NCBI GenBank assembly: GCA_023423675.1
Contig: JAFAFD010000097.1
Coordinates: forward strand, 1-8,370
DNA length: 8,370 nucleotides
Origin: Pseudomonadota bacterium
Lineage (GTDB): Bacteria; Pseudomonadota; Gammaproteobacteria; Xanthomonadales; Xanthomonadaceae
Direction of reading: 5' to 3'
A program made the translations under genes and the position numbers. Under the pieces are notes generated by a model. The model was not told where the DNA came from. It worked only from the letters and a program-made list of their open reading frames with translations, and did no database searches. Positions 6,627 through 8,370 of the stretch are shown in pieces; the stretch's first letter is position 1, and every line of letters starts with the position of its first letter.

Positions 6627-7546
6627 GGTGCGTAATCCAGCGCAGCGCGCTTGGCGTCGTGGCGGGCCTGGCGCGACTGGGTGTAGTCGTTGTTGAACTG
6701 GGCCGGCTCGAAACCGCCGTAGGTCGGGTTCGGCAGCATCCACCAGCGCTCGCCGAACCAGTCGTGGTACTGCTGCAGCAGCGCATCGCGGCCTTCGTTG
6801 GTGTTGGCGGTCACTTCCACGAAGTCACCCATCTGGTCGCCGAACTGCATCAGCACGCGGTACTTCTGGCCGGCCAAGCGGCGGCGGCAGTTCTTTTCGC
6901 TGCCGGCCTGCTCACAGCCTTCAACGACGGTACCCAGGCCCAGGAACACGCTGTCGTCGGCCACCGGCAGGCCCTGCTCGCGCAGGTTGGCCAGGGTCGC
7001 GTCCTTCAGGTGCACGGCGCGGTTGGAGATGAACAGCAGGGTCACGCCCTTGGCATTGGCGGCCTTGGCTAAATCAACCACGCCGGGGATGGCCTTGGCC
7101 TTCTTCTCGGCCACCCACTGGTCCCACGTCAGCTCGTCGTATTCCTTGCCGTCGCGCACCAGGCGCGCCTGGTAGGGCGAGTTGTCCAGCACGGTTTCAT
7201 CCACGTCCAGCACCACGGCCGGCTTCAGGCCCTTGGCCGCGTTGCCGCGTTCTTCCGGCACCAGCGCGTCCCAGTGGGCTTCCTTCAGCGCGGCGTCCAG
7301 GTGGTCGGCGGCGGCGCGGTAGGTCTGTTCGGTGATCGCCTTGTACTCCTGCGCGCGCTGCATCCACAGCACGGCATTGAGGTTGTCGTTGGCGGTCGCA
7401 TCAACCGCACCATCGGCCTTGGCGGCCGCGGCCGGGGCATCGGGGGCGGGGGTCTCGGCGGCAGGCGCATCCACGCGCTTGCAGGCAGACAGGCCGATCG
7501 CCGCAGTGGCGAGCAGGGTCAGGGACAGGGAAACGGGACGACGCAT
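6623..7546 (-). CDS. HAD acid phosphatase / 5'-nucleotidase lipoprotein, e(P4)-like (307 aa)
   Basis: This resembles class C acid phosphatases such as the Haemophilus e(P4) lipoprotein, which dephosphorylate nucleoside monophosphates outside the cytoplasm. It starts with a lipoprotein signal peptide with lipobox LSAC (cysteine 22), then an Ala/Pro-rich linker to about residue 50. HAD motif I is [14 protein letters not shown], with nucleophile Asp114 and acid/base Asp116; motif II is FISNR (Ser174); motifs III and IV are a lysine near 228 and GDQMGDF (Asp237, Asp241). [18 protein letters not shown] helix and WDQW are also typical. Length is near that of e(P4) (about 270) plus the linker. Start: ATG at 7546, with GGTGA six bases before it. 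The stop overlaps pyrF (GTGA). Substrate is inferred from family; a nucleotidase paired with a pyrimidine gene suggests nucleotide salvage. Confidence 0.92.
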   Translation of the reverse strand: MRRPVSLSLTLLATAAIGLSACKRVDAPAAETPAPDAPAAAAKADGAVDATANDNLNAVLWMQRAQEYKAITEQTYRAAADHLDAALKEAHWDALVPEERGNAAKGLKPAVVLDVDETVLDNSPYQARLVRDGKEYDELTWDQWVAEKKAKAIPGVVDLAKAANAKGVTLLFISNRAVHLKDATLANLREQGLPVADDSVFLGLGTVVEGCEQAGSEKNCRRRLAGQKYRVLMQFGDQMGDFVEVTANTNEGRDALLQQYHDWFGERWWMLPNPTYGGFEPAQFNNDYTQSRQARHDAKRAALDYAP

Positions 7547-7565
7547 CAGGATTCACCGGCAATCA

Positions 7566-7571
7566 GATATA
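7566..7571 (-). promoter_or_regulatory. Possible -10 element for the phosphatase-pyrF operon
   Basis: On the minus strand TATATC (7571-7566) matches four of six -10 bases and stands about 20 bases before the start codon, which would give a short leader just containing the GGTGA ribosome site. The only TTG-type -35 (TTGCCG) is 14 bases upstream, too close for a standard promoter. The assignment is weak. Confidence 0.28.
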
Positions 7572-7609
7572 CCCCGCCATTTTACCGGCAAAGATGACCG
7601 TGGCACGGC

Positions 7610-7615
7610 TATGCT
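7610..7615 (+). promoter_or_regulatory. Possible -10 element for yceH
   Basis: TATGCT sits 33 bases before the yceH start codon, giving a leader of roughly 27 bases that contains the ribosome-binding site. It matches the candidate -10 of the gene at 323 exactly. No clear -35 lies 16-18 bases upstream. Confidence 0.3.
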
Positions 7616-7637
7616 TCGGGGTTGACCCGTTGCCTTG

Positions 7638-7643
7638 CGGAGG
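7638..7643 (+). promoter_or_regulatory. Ribosome-binding site that fixes the yceH start
   Basis: CGGAGG stands five bases before ATG 7649. An earlier in-frame ATG at 7622 has no such site and would add nine residues (MTRCLAEAA) absent from the family as I know it. Confidence 0.7.
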
Positions 7644-7648
7644 CCGCC

Positions 7649-8305
7649 ATGACCGATCCCGTCCAGACCCCCGACGTCCCCCTGCTCGATGCCGTCCAGG
7701 CCCGCCTGCTGGGCTGCCTGGTGGAAAAGGAGGCGACCACCCCGGACACCTACCCGCTGACGGTCAATGCCGCGCAGTCGGCGGCCAACCAGAAGACCGC
7801 CCGCGAGCCGGTGATGAACGTCGATGCCGGCAGCGTGCAGCACGCCCTGCGCCAGCTGGAGACGCTGGGCCTGGCCCGCCAGCACTTCTCCTCGCGCGCC
7901 GACCGCTACGAGCACCGCCTGCAGGCCGCGCTGGACCTGACCCGGCAGCAGACCGTGCTGCTGGCGATGCTGCTGCTGCGCGGCCCGCAGACCCTGGGCG
8001 AGCTGGTCACCCGCAGCGAGCGCCTGTACCGCTTCGCCGATGTGGACGAAGCCCGCCACGCCATCGAGCGCCTGCAGCAGCGCGCCCTGCTGGTGGTGCT
8101 GCCGCGCGCCAGCGGCCAGCGCGAGGACCGCTACATGCACCTGCTGTGTGGTGAGGTGGACGGTGCGGCGCTGGCCGCCAAGTACGCGAGCAGCGGCGGT
8201 GGCAGCAGCGAAGCGGCCGACCCCGGCCTGGCCGAGCGCGTGGCCCAGCTGGAAGCGGCAGTGGCCGAATTGCAGGCGCAGTTGGCGGAACTGCGCGGCG
8301 GTTGA
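7649..8305 (+). CDS. yceH: YceH family protein (DUF480 / UPF0502), 218 aa
   Basis: This is a cytoplasmic protein of unknown function, conserved in gammaproteobacteria and made of two winged-helix-like domains. The match to E. coli YceH is plain: [18 protein letters not shown] (23-40), the family signature [11 protein letters not shown] (47-57), [12 protein letters not shown] opening the second domain (108-119), LYRFAD (126-131) and [13 protein letters not shown] (158-170). A Ser/Gly linker (181-187) leads to a C-terminal coiled coil with leucines spaced exactly seven apart (194, 201, 208, 215), suggesting oligomerisation. Its length equals that of E. coli YceH (about 215). The start at 7649 is supported by CGGAGG. 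The gene diverges from the phosphatase-pyrF operon and is followed by a repeat-like hairpin. Nucleic-acid binding is possible from the fold but not shown. Confidence 0.95.
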   Translation: MTDPVQTPDVPLLDAVQARLLGCLVEKEATTPDTYPLTVNAAQSAANQKTAREPVMNVDAGSVQHALRQLETLGLARQHFSSRADRYEHRLQAALDLTRQQTVLLAMLLLRGPQTLGELVTRSERLYRFADVDEARHAIERLQQRALLVVLPRASGQREDRYMHLLCGEVDGAALAAKYASSGGGSSEAADPGLAERVAQLEAAVAELQAQLAELRGG

Positions 8306-8315
8306 GGGGGTGGGT

Positions 8316-8332
8316 GCCGACCGTTGGTCGGC
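8316..8332. repeat. Perfect 7-bp palindromic hairpin, SMAG-like, after yceH
   Basis: GCCGACC (8316-8322) and GGTCGGC (8326-8332) pair perfectly around a GTT loop, ten bases past the yceH stop. From memory, the GCCGACCGTTGGTCGGC core is a frequent variant of S. maltophilia intergenic palindromes, but the GTAG end is not present here. It may also act in ending yceH transcription; no T tract follows. Confidence 0.6.
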
Positions 8333-8339
8333 CCTGCAT

Positions 8340-8369
8340 TTGAATAGTGGGGACCCTGTGTCTTATAAA
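8340..8369 (+). promoter_or_regulatory. Promoter-like sequence at the right edge, for a gene outside the window
   Basis: TTGAAT (8340-8345) and TATAAA (8364-8369) resemble -35 and -10 elements (four and five of six bases) with an 18-base spacer. They lie in a notably AT-richer stretch after the yceH hairpin. The downstream gene is not visible, so this cannot be confirmed. Confidence 0.35.
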
Positions 8370-8370
8370 A

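Noticed and set aside
6627..6743. A 39-residue N-terminal extension of PyrF
   Set aside because: The added residues are an out-of-frame reading of the phosphatase gene; the GTG at 6626 gives the normal family length and a GTGA overlap.
7622..7627. TTGACC as a -35 box for yceH
   Set aside because: It is only 27 bases before the start codon and no -10 follows at the right distance.
7553..8140. A 195-codon minus-strand frame opposite yceH
   Set aside because: It is antisense to a clearly conserved gene, and its end also covers the promoter gap.
1..8370. CRISPR arrays, tRNA or rRNA genes, insertion sequences, phage or toxin-antitoxin genes
   Set aside because: Looked for by eye on both strands; no regularly spaced repeats, cloverleaf sequences, transposase motifs or paired small toxin genes were seen.

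Overview
The window looks like a piece of a Stenotrophomonas chromosome (Xanthomonadaceae, Gammaproteobacteria). The DNA is very GC-rich, the encoded housekeeping proteins are gammaproteobacterial, and an intergenic palindrome carries the GTAG end that defines the S. maltophilia SMAG (REP) repeats. The species is inferred from memory of these families, not from a search.

Layout, left to right. (1) The 5' end of ttcA (tRNA 2-thiocytidine synthesis) runs off the left edge on the minus strand. It diverges from a 67-residue YdcH/DUF465-type coiled-coil protein on the plus strand. (2) Two tandem palindromes, one of them SMAG, fill the convergent gap at about 537-582. (3) A minus-strand operon reads lipoprotein (4546 to 3593), plsB (3593 to 957), small secreted protein (960 to 595). 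Its junctions overlap as TAATG and ATGA, so the glycerol-3-phosphate acyltransferase that starts phospholipid synthesis is tightly linked to two uncharacterised exported proteins. (4) A 316-base non-coding stretch (4547-4862) holds a long imperfect palindrome, an intrinsic terminator and an AT-rich islet. (5) A secreted trypsin-like protease gene on the minus strand is interrupted by an in-frame TAA exactly between its signal peptide and its activation site. (6) A minus-strand pair follows: an e(P4)-like HAD acid phosphatase/5'-nucleotidase lipoprotein and pyrF (OMP decarboxylase), overlapping as GTGA and ending at a 15-bp perfect hairpin. (7) A divergent yceH (DUF480) gene on the plus strand is followed by another repeat-like palindrome and a promoter-like sequence at the right edge.

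Most of this is ordinary core chromosome. I found no phage, transposase, CRISPR array, tRNA, rRNA or defence system. The items most worth checking are the nonsense-interrupted protease, the overlapping envelope operon around plsB, the nucleotidase-pyrF coupling and the dispersed palindromes. I do not see a convincing novel system.
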